Shown: in pieces, positions 26,079-34,720 of the stretch
Numbering within the stretch: the first letter of the stretch is position 1
How the letters are laid out: every line of letters begins with the position of its first letter
Assembly: GCF_016902615.1 (NCBI RefSeq)
Contig: NZ_JACJMB010000017.1
Span: 1-47,785, forward strand
From: Collinsella tanakaei
GTDB taxonomy: Bacteria > Actinomycetota > Coriobacteriia > Coriobacteriales > Coriobacteriaceae
Direction: 5' to 3'
Length of the DNA stretch: 47,785 nucleotides
Notes under the pieces: model-generated
Told to the model about the DNA's origin: nothing
Database searches by the model: none
The model's input: only the letters and a program-made list of their open reading frames with translations
Translations under genes and position numbers: made by a program

Positions 26079-27815
26079 ATGCACGCGACCGCCTGCACCT
26101 GCACAAACGATATCGATTCGCCACGGCGACGCGAGGATGCGGCCGCCGGGGGCGCGCACGAGGTGCCGCCTGCGGGCCCGCACGAGAAGACGTGCGCCGA
26201 GGTGCTTGTCGAATGCCTGGTCGCCGAGGGGGTCGATACCGTGTTCGGCATCCCGGGCGAGGAGAACCTCGACTTCATGTTTGCCCTCAAGAAGAGCGGC
26301 ATCCGCGTGATCGTGACCCGCCATGAGCAGGGGGCGGCCTTCATGGCCGACGCCTACGGACGGCTGACCGGCAAGCCGGGCGTGTGCTTTGCGACGCTCG
26401 GACCTGGCGCCACGAACCTCGTGACCGGGGTCGCCGACGCGTTTTTGGACGGCGCGCCGCTCGTGGCCATCACCGGTCAGGTCTCCAGCGAGCTCATGCA
26501 GTTCACGAGCCACCAGTATCTGGACCTCTCCGCCATGTTCAGCCCCATCACCAAGCGCAGCAAGATCGTCATGCGTCCCGACACGGTGGCCGAGGTCTGC
26601 CGGCTGGCGTTCAAGTACGCCGAGGCCGAGAAGCCGGGTGCCACCCATATCGACCTGCCGAAGAACGTGGCGCACATGCCCAGCCCCTCGCGCCCCATGC
26701 GCCGCCAGCAGGAACCCGAGACCTTTGCGAGCCCCGCGTCGGTGGCTATGGCGGCCCGTCTCATCTCCGAGGCGCGCTCCCCGCTGATCTTGGCGGGCGC
26801 GTCGGCGGTGCGCGCGATGGCCTCGCAGGCCATCACGTTCATGGCGGAGCGCTTGCGCATCCCCGTGGCGCAGACCATGATGGGAAAGGGGCTGGTGAGC
26901 GCCGATTGCCCCTATCGGCTGGGCGTGGTGGGCATTCCGCAGCGCGATATCATCATCGACGCCTTCGATCGCGCCGACCTGGTTATCGGCATCGGCTACG
27001 ACCTGATCGAGTGCGTGCCGACCAAGTGGAACACGCATCCCATGAAGATCGTGAACATCGACGTCACGCCCGCCGACGTCAACCAGTTCTATGACCCCGA
27101 TGTCGAGGTCATAGGCGACATCACCGACAGCATCTACCAGATCATGCGCGCAGCGCACCGCACGACGGTGCCGCATGAGATGCTCTCGATCGGCGAGCGG
27201 CTCCGCCGGGAGTTCGACGACATGGCGGCAAGCGACGCCTATCCCGTGAAGCCGGCGCGCATCGTGCGCGACATCCGGCGGGTTCTGGGCCACTCGGACA
27301 TCCTCGTGTCGGACGTGGGCGCGCACAAGATCTGGATCGGGCGCGACTACCCCTGCTTCGAGCCGAAGACGTGTCTGATCTCCAACGGGTTCGCCTCCAT
27401 GGGCTTTGCGGTGCCGGCCGCCTTCACGGCGAAGCTCCTGCATCCCGAGCGCCGCGTGCTCGCGGTGTGCGGCGACGGCGGCTTCATGATGAACAGCCAG
27501 GAGCTCGAGACCGCGGTGCGCGAGCACGTGCCGTTCGTGACGCTTATCTGGGAGGACGAGCACTACGGGCTCATCCGCTGGAAGGAAGAGGAGCAGTTCG
27601 GCGACACGTACGGCGTGTCGTTCACCAACCCCGACTTCAAGGCGTACGCCGAGGCGATGGGGTGCCGCGGGTTTCGCGTCGAGAGCACCGAGGCGCTCAT
27701 CCCGACGCTCGAGGAGGCGTTCGCCTGCGGCGAGCCCGCGGTCGTGACCGTGCCGGTCGACTATTCCGAGAACATGGCGCTGACCGAGCGCCTGCGCGCC
27801 CATGCCGGCCGGTAG
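26079..27815 (+). CDS. Thiamine-diphosphate enzyme, acetolactate synthase-like (large subunit)
   Basis: The 578-aa protein has the full order of a pyruvate-type ThDP enzyme: N-terminal PYR domain with catalytic Glu61 in GIPGEEN, central domain, and C-terminal PP domain with GDG at 465-467. No small regulatory subunit gene is adjacent, so it may be a catabolic AlsS-type enzyme making acetolactate from pyruvate. The position of the usual Mg-binding Asn of the ThDP motif (26 residues after Asp466) is Glu492 in IWEDEHYGLI. This may mark a subclade or a different reaction. An N-terminal extension of about 37 residues, Cys/Thr-rich then Ala/Gly-rich, is unusual. The ribosome site is GAGGGGGA. It seems to be a single-gene unit. 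Confidence 0.85.
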   Translation: MHATACTCTNDIDSPRRREDAAAGGAHEVPPAGPHEKTCAEVLVECLVAEGVDTVFGIPGEENLDFMFALKKSGIRVIVTRHEQGAAFMADAYGRLTGKPGVCFATLGPGATNLVTGVADAFLDGAPLVAITGQVSSELMQFTSHQYLDLSAMFSPITKRSKIVMRPDTVAEVCRLAFKYAEAEKPGATHIDLPKNVAHMPSPSRPMRRQQEPETFASPASVAMAARLISEARSPLILAGASAVRAMASQAITFMAERLRIPVAQTMMGKGLVSADCPYRLGVVGIPQRDIIIDAFDRADLVIGIGYDLIECVPTKWNTHPMKIVNIDVTPADVNQFYDPDVEVIGDITDSIYQIMRAAHRTTVPHEMLSIGERLRREFDDMAASDAYPVKPARIVRDIRRVLGHSDILVSDVGAHKIWIGRDYPCFEPKTCLISNGFASMGFAVPAAFTAKLLHPERRVLAVCGDGGFMMNSQELETAVREHVPFVTLIWEDEHYGLIRWKEEEQFGDTYGVSFTNPDFKAYAEAMGCRGFRVESTEALIPTLEEAFACGEPAVVTVPVDYSENMALTERLRAHAGR

Positions 27816-27905
27816 GGCATCCGGCGGGGGCTGAGCTGCATGATGGTTCGCCCCGCTCGCACCGCCCCGGCGCGGCGCGTGCGCAGGTCGTCGTGGTAGC
27901 TGGTA

Positions 27906-27978
27906 AAACATAAAGCCCGGTGCCCGGTCGGAAGCGGTGCGAACCGCCATTTCCGCCCAGGCTCCGGGCTTTATGTTT
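27906..27978. terminator. Long-armed inverted repeat with terminator character
   Basis: AAACATAAAGCCCGG (27906-27920) is the exact inverse of 27964-27978, with 43 bases between, including a small hairpin GCGGT/ACCGC. A T-rich arm (TTTATGTTT) occurs on both strands, so it can end transcription of the ThDP gene and of the ABC remnant. It is unusual in its perfect AT-rich outer arms. Confidence 0.65.
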
Positions 27979-28018
27979 CGGGATGCTCCCGGGCATCTTC
28001 CGAGCGTGTGTTGGATGC

Positions 28019-28291
28019 TTACGCGCGATCGTCCAGGTAGCGGGAGAGGAAGGCGCGCGTGCGGTCGTGCACGGGGTGGCTGAACAGCTGGCGCGGGGAG
28101 CCTTCCTCCAAGATCACGCCGTCATCCATGAAGATGGCGCGATCCGAAACGCCCTTCGCGAAGGCCATCTCGTGCGTGACGACCACCATGGTCATGCCGC
28201 TTTGCGCGAGGTCGTGCATGACGTTCAGCAACGCCCCGCCTGGCCGCATAGGCCCGTCCAAGAAAATGTCCGGGCCCCCTTTCGGGTCCAA
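28019..28291 (-). pseudogene. 3' remnant of a polar amino-acid ABC transporter ATPase
   Basis: Only about 90 codons remain. The segment [40 protein letters not shown] is the region after Walker B of a GlnQ/HisP-type ATPase, including the switch His in VVTHEM, and the C-terminus [10 protein letters not shown] is intact. Upstream, Walker A, the Q-loop and the signature are missing. [11 protein letters not shown] stands where a FDEPTSALDPE-like Walker B is expected, and the frame breaks before that. No permease or binding-protein gene is next to it. It is a decayed fragment rather than a working gene. Confidence 0.8.
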
Positions 28292-28429
28292 GGCGTTCAG
28301 GCAAAACGGACAGCGAATTGCGCCCCCAGGGAGGACTTCAGGGTGTATCGGTCAAGAACGGTGCCGCACCGCTGACGGGCTAAATCGCTGCCGGGACCGC
28401 ACATTCCGTGTCGAGTGCGGTACGGGGTG

Positions 28430-28456
28430 TTGCGGGCGGTGGGCGCACGCTACAAT
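28430..28456 (+). promoter_or_regulatory. Probable glmM promoter
   Basis: TTGCGG (28430-28435) and TACAAT (28451-28456), spacer 15, or 16 if the -35 is read one base earlier. CACGCTACAATG is shared with the metAA promoter. It lies 92 bases before the glmM ATG. Confidence 0.45.
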
Positions 28457-28547
28457 GATGCCGCTGGCGTAGTCCAGTTTATCGACGATATGATGCATCC
28501 CGCGCGCACGCGGGCGATGCGCACGAACAGGTCGGAAGGGAACGACT

Positions 28548-29888
28548 ATGAAATACTTCGGCACCGACGGCTTTCGCGGTGAGGCCAACCTCGGTCTGAC
28601 TGTCGACCACGCCTTCAAGATCGGCCGCTATGTCGGCTGGTATTACGGAGCGCGCCAGGAGCGCAAGGCGCGCATCGTGGTCGGCAAGGACACGCGCCGC
28701 TCGAGCTACATGTTCGAGTCCGCGCTCGTGGCGGGCCTCGTGGCGTCAGGTGCCGATGCGTACCTGCTGCACGTCATCCCCACGCCCGGCGTGGCCTACG
28801 AGACGGTCGACGGGCGCTTCGACTGCGGCATCATGATCTCCGCCTCCCACAACCCCTACACCGACAACGGCATCAAGCTCGTGAACGGCGAGGGCTATAA
28901 GATGGACGAGGACGTCCTCGAGCTCATCGAGTCCTATATCGACGGCGAGTGCGAGGTGCCGCTCGCCACCGGCGACGCCATCGGCGCGACGGTCGACTAC
29001 ATGCAGGGGCGCAACCGCTACATCGCCCACCTGATCGCGAGCGCGAACTTCTCGCTGCAGGGCGTGAAGATCGGCCTGGACTGCGCGAACGGCTCCGCCT
29101 CCTCGGTGGCCAAGCCCGTCTTCGACGCCCTGGGCGCCGACGTGCGCGTGATCAACAACGCGCCGGACGGCTTCAACATCAACGTCGACTGCGGCTCCAC
29201 CCATATCGACCGCCTGCGCCGTCACGTCGTCGAGCAGGGGCTCGACGTGGGTTTCGCCTACGACGGCGACGCCGACCGCTGCCTTGCGGTCGACGAGCGC
29301 GGCAACGTGGTCGACGGCGATCTCATCCTCTACGTGTGCGGCGTGTACCTGAACAAGCATGGGCGTCTGACCGGCGGCACCGTCGTGCCCACCGTCATGA
29401 GCAACTACGGCCTGTTCAAGGCCTTCGACGAGGCGCACCTCTCCTACGAGACGACCGCCGTGGGCGACAAGAACGTCTACGCCTGCATGCGCGCGAACGG
29501 CTACAGCCTGGGCGGCGAGCAGTCCGGCCACATCATCTTCGGCGACATCGAGTGCACGGGCGATGGCATCATGACGAGCCTGCGCGTGATGGAGGTGCTG
29601 CGCGCCGAGCGCGAGACGCTCTCGCAGCTGTGCGCGCCGGTGAAGCTCTATCCGCAGCTGCTCACGAACGTGCGCGTGAGCGACAAGGACGCCGCCATGA
29701 ACGACGAGGCCGTGCTCGCATCGGTGAAGCAGGCCGAGGAGTTCCTGGGCGACCGCGGCCGCGTGCTCGTGCGCGCGAGCGGTACCGAGCCGCTGGTGCG
29801 CGTGCTCGCCGAGGCGCCGACGAGCGACCTGTGCCGCGAGGCGAGCGCCTTCACGCTGAATGCCCTCGAGCCCTTCCGGGTGGAGTAG
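28548..29888 (+). CDS. glmM: Phosphoglucosamine mutase
   Basis: GlmM interconverts glucosamine 6-phosphate and 1-phosphate on the way to UDP-GlcNAc for the cell wall. The 446-aa protein has the phosphoserine motif ISASHNPYTDNGIK (Ser100), the Mg loop DGDADRC, the sugar-binding GGEQSGHII and the phosphate-binding RASGTEPLVRV. It begins MKYFGTDGFRG as is standard. The start is supported by GAAGGG. It is transcribed alone, with a promoter and a terminator of its own. Confidence 0.96.
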   Translation: MKYFGTDGFRGEANLGLTVDHAFKIGRYVGWYYGARQERKARIVVGKDTRRSSYMFESALVAGLVASGADAYLLHVIPTPGVAYETVDGRFDCGIMISASHNPYTDNGIKLVNGEGYKMDEDVLELIESYIDGECEVPLATGDAIGATVDYMQGRNRYIAHLIASANFSLQGVKIGLDCANGSASSVAKPVFDALGADVRVINNAPDGFNINVDCGSTHIDRLRRHVVEQGLDVGFAYDGDADRCLAVDERGNVVDGDLILYVCGVYLNKHGRLTGGTVVPTVMSNYGLFKAFDEAHLSYETTAVGDKNVYACMRANGYSLGGEQSGHIIFGDIECTGDGIMTSLRVMEVLRAERETLSQLCAPVKLYPQLLTNVRVSDKDAAMNDEAVLASVKQAEEFLGDRGRVLVRASGTEPLVRVLAEAPTSDLCREASAFTLNALEPFRVE

Positions 29889-29920
29889 GCGCGATCCGAT
29901 ATTCAACGACCGTCAACAGG

Positions 29921-29957
29921 CTGCGGGCGCACCCGGATGATCCGGATGCGCCCGCAG
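29921..29957 (+). terminator. Terminator after glmM
   Basis: CTGCGGGCGCA pairs with TGCGCCCGCAG; an inner CCGG pair is separated by one mismatch and the loop is ATGAT. GCGTTT follows. It lies between the convergent glmM and SPFH genes. Confidence 0.65.
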
Positions 29958-30011
29958 CGCGTTTGCATATGTCGCCGTGCGCTTCCGGCCTGTCCCCGGA
30001 AGGCCGCTTTC

Positions 30012-30959
30012 CTAGTGCACAGGCGGTACGGGCGGCACGTTGCCGGCCTCGTTCGCCTCGCCGGCGGCGATCATCTGCTCGAACATGCTCGCGGAGGCGC
30101 GGAAGTCGGTCGGCAGCACCACGGTGGAGCTCTTGCCGCTCTTGGCGAACTCGTTCATCATCTCGGTCCACTGCGTGAACATGAACAGCAGGTTCGCCTC
30201 GTCGTTGCCCACGCCGGTCTCTTGGATGATCTCCAGCGAGTCCTTGATGCCGAGCGCGATGGCCTTGCGCTGGTTGGCGATACCCTCGCCGGCCTGCTCC
30301 ATCGCTTCCGCCTCGGCCTTCGCCTCGGTGACGCGGCGGATGCGGTCGGCCTCGGCCAGATCTTGCGCGGCGGCCTTCGTGCGCTGGGCGGCGTTGATCT
30401 GGTTCATGGAGTTCTCGACCTCAGCGGGCAGCGCGATCTTGGTGATGAGGGTCGAGACGAGCGTGAAGCCGTAGGCGGCCATCTGCTCGGAGACGGTGGC
30501 GTTCACGTCCTTGGCGATGTCGTCCTTTTTGGCGAACACCTCGTCGAGCGTGTAGACCGGAATCGAGCTGCGCAGGGCGTCGGTGATGAAGTCGCGCATC
30601 TGCGCCACGGGCTGCTGGAGCATGTAGTAGCTCTTGTACACGCCGGACTCCTGCGGGGCGTTGCCGAGCTCGTAGCTCACGTGGTACTGCGCGGACACCT
30701 CGAGGCCGATGGTGACGTTGTCTTCGGTCTTCACGTCGATATCGAAGCCGTTTTTCATCGTGCGCAGGCTGACGGTCGCGGCCTTGCGGTCGATGAAGGG
30801 GATCTTGGCGTGGAAGCCGGCGCCGACGATGCGGTTAAACTTGCCGAGCCGCTCGATGATGACGGCGTGCTGCTGCTTGACCACGAAGAACAGATTGCCG
30901 GCCACGATGCTCACGACGAGCAGGATGAGGACGATGAGCACGATCGTGAAGAGGAACAT
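30012..30959 (-). CDS. SPFH/Band 7 membrane protein, stomatin/QmcA-like
   Basis: The 315-aa protein has one N-terminal membrane helix (about 3-27), then the Band 7 domain (VVKQQHAVIIERLGKFNRIV, IPFIDRKAATVSLRT, DVKTEDNVTIGLEVSAQYHV). A coiled-coil region rich in Ala, Glu and Lys (RTKAAAQDLAEADRIRRVTEAKAEAEA) follows. Such proteins oligomerise in membrane microdomains and often partner with membrane proteases. No NfeD-type partner gene is adjacent. AAGGA lies upstream of the ATG, and the C-terminus is Pro-rich. Confidence 0.93.
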   Translation of the reverse strand: MFLFTIVLIVLILLVVSIVAGNLFFVVKQQHAVIIERLGKFNRIVGAGFHAKIPFIDRKAATVSLRTMKNGFDIDVKTEDNVTIGLEVSAQYHVSYELGNAPQESGVYKSYYMLQQPVAQMRDFITDALRSSIPVYTLDEVFAKKDDIAKDVNATVSEQMAAYGFTLVSTLITKIALPAEVENSMNQINAAQRTKAAAQDLAEADRIRRVTEAKAEAEAMEQAGEGIANQRKAIALGIKDSLEIIQETGVGNDEANLLFMFTQWTEMMNEFAKSGKSSTVVLPTDFRASASMFEQMIAAGEANEAGNVPPVPPVH

Positions 30960-31034
30960 GACGCATCCTTAGAACGAAGGGACGTGATGCCAACAGGTGC
31001 AGGGTACTCACATACTAGCAGGAATGCATAAGGG

Positions 31035-31063
31035 GAGGGCCGCCGAGCAGCTCGGCGGCCCTC
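31035..31063 (-). terminator. Terminator hairpin after the M32 carboxypeptidase
   Basis: A perfect 13-bp stem GAGGGCCGCCGAG pairs with its inverse around CAG. No good T tract follows on the minus strand. A second, looser pair GGCCGGGG/CCCCGGCC lies between it and the stop codon. Confidence 0.55.
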
Positions 31064-31159
31064 CTGAGAGGTACGGTGTGCAACTACTGGCCGGGGATGC
31101 GGTGGTCACAACAGCGCGCACCAGGTGCCCCGGCCGTGAAAACCTCGGATGCTGCTGCC

Positions 31160-32692
31160 CTAGAGCGCGTAGAGCGCGCCGAACTTCTTGGCGAGGTAGT
31201 CACAGTAGTACGTCGCGTTAAACGGCGCGCCGCAGGCGAGCTCGATGAGCTCGGGCGCGTCCTTGCTGCGACCCCAGCGCCAGATCTTGCGCTCGAGCCA
31301 GTCGCGCACGGGTGTCAGGTCGCCCGCCGCGCACGCCGCGCCCAGATCGACGCCGTCGGCCACCATGGCGCTCACGTACTGCGCGCCGTAGGCGCTGCCC
31401 AAAGCGTAGGTGGGGAAGTAGCCGAAGTCGCCGCCCGACCAGTGCGTATCCTGCAGGCAGCCGTGGGCGTCGTCGGGCACCTCGATGCCCAGGTAGCTCT
31501 TCGTGAGATCCGCCCAGAGCCCCGGGATGTCCGCCGCGGTCGCCTCTCCTGAGAACAAAAGCCGCTCGATCTCGTAGCGGATCATGATGTGCAGGGGATA
31601 GGTGAGCTCGTCGGCCTCGATGCGGATGAGCGAGGGCTGGGCGATGTTGACTGCGCGGTAGAGGTCGTCTTCGGACACGCTGCCGAACACGGCGGGTACG
31701 CGGCGGCGCAGCACCTCGAGCAGGGGTCCCATGAACGGGCGGCTGCGGCCGATGATGTTCTCGAAGAAGCGCGACTGACTCTCGTGGATGCCCATCGACG
31801 TTCCGCCGGCCAGGCACGTATAGCTGTAGGCGGGGTCGACGCCCAGCTCGTAGGCGGCATGCCCCGCCTCGTGGATGACGGAGTAGACGTTCGAGATGAG
31901 GTTGTCCTCGTAGATATGGGTGGCGATGCGCGCGTCACCCGCGGCGAAGCCCTCCGAGAACGGATGCTCGGTAAAGGCGAGGGCCGTGTCGGCGCGGTCG
32001 ATGCCCATAAGGTCGATGAGGTCGAACGAGATCTGCTCTTGCAGCGCTGCGGGCACGCGGGCGGCGAAAAAGCTCGCGTTGGGCTGGCGGCCGTGCTCGA
32101 CGATGGCGTGCACGAGCGGCACGACCGTGGCGCGCACCTGGTTGCAAAACGCGTCGAACGCCTTGGAGGTGAGGCCGCGCTCGTACTGGTCGAGCAGCAC
32201 GTCATAGGGGTCCTTCGAGCTGTCGAGATAGCCGGCGTGACGCTTGGCGGTCTCGACGATACGGTCGACGTACGGCTCGAACGACGCCCAGTCGTTCGCG
32301 AGCTTCGCCTTGTGCCACACGGCGTCCGCCTCGCAGGTGAGGCGCGTCCAGGCCTCTTCCTCCTTGGTGGGGATGGCGCTGGCTTCGCGCTGGTCGCGCG
32401 CGAGCACGCGGACCTCGTCGGCGAGCTGGCCGGTGACGTTGCCGCGCGCCACAGCCTTCGCAAGGTCGTGGACGAGCGCGCGCGAGCTGTCGCTCGTGAG
32501 CAGCGCATGGTGGGCGCCGGACAGCGCCGCGAGGGCTTCGCCGCGCGCGGCGGCGCCGTGCTCGGGCGCAATGGTGGCGCCGTCGAACTGCGTGACCTTC
32601 ATCAGGTACTCGTAGTTCCACAGCTTGCGCTCGAGCTTCCTGAACTTCTTGCCCAGTTTCTTCACGTCGTGCTTGCCCTTGCTGTTGCCCAT
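31160..32692 (-). CDS. M32 metallocarboxypeptidase (Taq carboxypeptidase family)
   Basis: The 510-aa cytoplasmic enzyme trims C-terminal residues from peptides. The zinc motif HEAGH (His274 to His278) is in SVIHEAGHAAYELG. Further M32 blocks are MGIHESQSRFFEN, which follows it as in the family, and LTYPLHIMIRYEIE and DTHWSGGDFGYFPTYALG. Length matches the usual 500 aa. The Lys-rich start (GNSKGKHDVKKLGKKFRKLERKL) is a little longer than typical. GGAGGAG precedes the ATG. With the M16C protease it adds to peptide turnover capacity. Confidence 0.95.
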   Translation of the reverse strand: MGNSKGKHDVKKLGKKFRKLERKLWNYEYLMKVTQFDGATIAPEHGAAARGEALAALSGAHHALLTSDSSRALVHDLAKAVARGNVTGQLADEVRVLARDQREASAIPTKEEEAWTRLTCEADAVWHKAKLANDWASFEPYVDRIVETAKRHAGYLDSSKDPYDVLLDQYERGLTSKAFDAFCNQVRATVVPLVHAIVEHGRQPNASFFAARVPAALQEQISFDLIDLMGIDRADTALAFTEHPFSEGFAAGDARIATHIYEDNLISNVYSVIHEAGHAAYELGVDPAYSYTCLAGGTSMGIHESQSRFFENIIGRSRPFMGPLLEVLRRRVPAVFGSVSEDDLYRAVNIAQPSLIRIEADELTYPLHIMIRYEIERLLFSGEATAADIPGLWADLTKSYLGIEVPDDAHGCLQDTHWSGGDFGYFPTYALGSAYGAQYVSAMVADGVDLGAACAAGDLTPVRDWLERKIWRWGRSKDAPELIELACGAPFNATYYCDYLAKKFGALYAL

Positions 32693-32877
32693 GGCGGTCT
32701 CCTCCCAAAAGCGTCGCTTCGCCTTCCAGTGTAGCCGGTTTGGGTGCGTGCGGCGGGCACGCGCGTCCGGTCGGTGGCGCCCTGTTCCTATCGGGGATGC
32801 CGAGGGGCGCCCATTCGGGGCGTTCGTGTTCTGTCTCAGCTTCTGCTGCGGTCGGTTGTAGCTCGCCGGCTACAACG

Positions 32878-33013
32878 TATATCCGCTTTTAGGCTCCGGG
32901 ATGTGGCCGCGCAGCGGGAACGCCGGAGTCGGCCAGTGCCCAACTGGGCCTTTCGCATCGAATCTTCGAGGCGAGGCGGGGACCGTCCGGTGGCGAACCT
33001 AATACCGGAAATA
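32878..33013 (-). repeat. About 136-bp inverted-repeat element, copy C (inverted)
   Basis: The left end reads TATATCCGCTTTTAGGCT and the right end AACCTAATACCGGAAATA, imperfect inverses. Its reverse complement aligns with copy B through CGATGCGAAAGGCCCAG. A perfect 8-bp hairpin GTTGTAGC/GCTACAAC (32855-32876) abuts its left side. It lies between the divergent M32 and pheS genes. The remaining bases of this 780-base gap are the T-box leader and sequence in which I see nothing. Confidence 0.7.
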
Positions 33014-33149
33014 GATAGCAGCGCGACCTTGACGTGCAACCAATCGGGGTGGGAGGCCCCGTACGGGGCTTCGATCGGTACGCCTCAGAGATTCGAAGGG
33101 TGTCTGCGCTTTCATGCGGGCACCCGTTTTCGCCCTGCGAGCGGGGCGG

Positions 33150-33454
33150 CCTTGTGCTATCCTTGCCCCCAACGCGATGACGGAGAGGGTTGCGCCCGCC
33201 GCGTTCCGCATAAGAGAGGGAAGGTCACCGGCTGCAAGCCTTCCTTGCGAGGACAAGGGCGCAGCGTTCACTCCCGAGCAGCGACCTGAACGGACGTGCC
33301 GCAGCGCACCGTCTGAGTAGGGAAGCCGCCCGCCCGGGCGATATCGGGTTCAAGAGGGCATGCCGGGCAGACAACCGGCAGCCTAGCAAGGTGGTACCGC
33401 GGTTTCAGCCGTCCTTGCGCGAGGGATGATCCTTCGCGCAAGGACGGCTTTTTG
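33150..33454 (+). promoter_or_regulatory. T-box riboswitch (Phe) controlling pheST
   Basis: The conserved T-box AAGGTGGTACCGCGG is at 33388-33402. It is followed by a terminator with a 16-bp stem (33407-33449) and TTTTT. Upstream, AGAGAGGG (33213-33220) and a GGCTGCAAGCC loop look like Stem I elements. TTC at 33267-33269 in GCGTTCACTCC is the likely Phe specifier codon. Uncharged tRNA-Phe would favour the antiterminator and pheST expression. An extended -10, TGC-TATCCT (33158-33163), is the probable promoter. Confidence 0.93.
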
Positions 33455-33472
33455 TGTAGGAAGGGAAGAGTT

Positions 33473-34549
33473 ATGAGTCTGATCGAAGACCTTGACCAGC
33501 TTGAAGCCAAGGCCAAGGAGATGATCGAGGGCGCGCAGAGCCCCGAGGCGCTCGAGCAGGCGCGCGTGGCGCTGCTCGGCCGCAAAGGCGAGATCACCTC
33601 GGTGATGCATATGATGGGCAAGGTCGCCCCCGAGGAGCGTCCGGTGCTCGGCAAGCGCGCCAACGAGCTGCGCCGTCTTGCCGAGGGCCTGCTCGAGCGT
33701 CGCGGCGGCGCTCTCAAGAGCGAGGCGATGGCTGCCCTGATGGCCACCGAGGCCGTCGACGTCACCCTGCCGGGCGCCCGCCCCACCATCGGTCATCAGC
33801 ATCTCATCAACCAGATCATCGAGGAGATCGAGGACGTCTTCTGCGGCATCGGCTACACCGTCGAGGACGGTCCGCACGTGGAGACGACCTACTACAACTT
33901 CACCGCGCTGAACGCCCCGATGGACCATCCGAGCCGCAGCGCGCGCGACACGTTCTACGTCGTGGACAACGCGCCGGGCACCTGCGCCCACGCCGAGGCC
34001 CACGCCCATGGCGAGTCCGACGTGCTGCTGCGCACCCAGACCTCCGGCGTGCAGGTGCACACCATGGAGAGCCAAAAGCCGCCCATCTACATGATCGCGC
34101 CGGGCACGGTCTACCGCCCCGATACGCCCGATGCGTGCCACCTGCCCCAGTTCAACCAGGTCGAGGGCCTCGTCGTCGACGAGGGCATCACGTTCGGCGA
34201 CCTCAAGGGCACGCTCGACTACTTCGTGAAGTGCATGTTCGGCTCCGAGCGCAAGACCCGCTACCGCCCGCACTTCTTCCCCTTCACCGAGCCGTCCTGC
34301 GAGGTGGACGTGAGCTGTGGCGTGTGCCACGGCGAGGGCTGCAGCTTCTGCAAGCACTCCGGCTGGATCGAGATTCTGGGCTGCGGCATGGTCGACCCGA
34401 ACGTGCTCGTGAACTGCGGTATCGACCCGGAGCGCTACTCCGGTTTCGCCTTCGGCATTGGCGTCGAGCGCGTCGCGGCGCTCCGTTACGACCTGCCTGA
34501 CCTGAGGACCCTGATGGCGGGAGACATGCGCTTCCTCAATCAGTTCTAG
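33473..34549 (+). CDS. pheS: Phenylalanyl-tRNA synthetase alpha subunit
   Basis: This is the catalytic subunit of the (alpha-beta)2 enzyme charging tRNA-Phe. The 358-aa protein has an N-terminal coiled coil (about 1-90), then a class II core with motif 2 near HFFPFTEPSCEVDV and motif 3 GFAFGIGVERVAALRY. A four-cysteine insertion CGVCHGEGCSFC in the core is found in a subset of bacterial PheS. The start at 33473 follows GGAAGGGAAG, 19 bases after the T-box terminator tract. Confidence 0.97.
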   Translation: MSLIEDLDQLEAKAKEMIEGAQSPEALEQARVALLGRKGEITSVMHMMGKVAPEERPVLGKRANELRRLAEGLLERRGGALKSEAMAALMATEAVDVTLPGARPTIGHQHLINQIIEEIEDVFCGIGYTVEDGPHVETTYYNFTALNAPMDHPSRSARDTFYVVDNAPGTCAHAEAHAHGESDVLLRTQTSGVQVHTMESQKPPIYMIAPGTVYRPDTPDACHLPQFNQVEGLVVDEGITFGDLKGTLDYFVKCMFGSERKTRYRPHFFPFTEPSCEVDVSCGVCHGEGCSFCKHSGWIEILGCGMVDPNVLVNCGIDPERYSGFAFGIGVERVAALRYDLPDLRTLMAGDMRFLNQF

Positions 34550-34678
34550 GTTGGCTGTCTGCCGCGGCGCGGGCGCGAGCACGCTTCTGCTCTGCTGCCC
34601 CCGCGGGATCGAAGACGCCGGTTCGCGGCGCGGCCGGGGGTGTGGCCTCCAGGCGTGTCAAGAGCAAGACCGTTTGGC

Positions 34679-34695
34679 GACAGGTGGAACCTGTC
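34679..34695 (+). other. Small hairpin ahead of pheT
   Basis: GACAGGT pairs with ACCTGTC around GGA, 25 bases before the pheT ATG. The 171-base gap between pheS and pheT is longer than usual for this pair, and the hairpin may influence processing or translation of pheT. Confidence 0.45.
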
Positions 34696-34720
34696 TGTTA
34701 GTCATTAAGGAGAAATCGCA

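Noticed and set aside
33330-33400. tRNA-like TTCAAG segment upstream of pheS
   Set aside because: There is no cloverleaf; the sequence belongs to the T-box leader.
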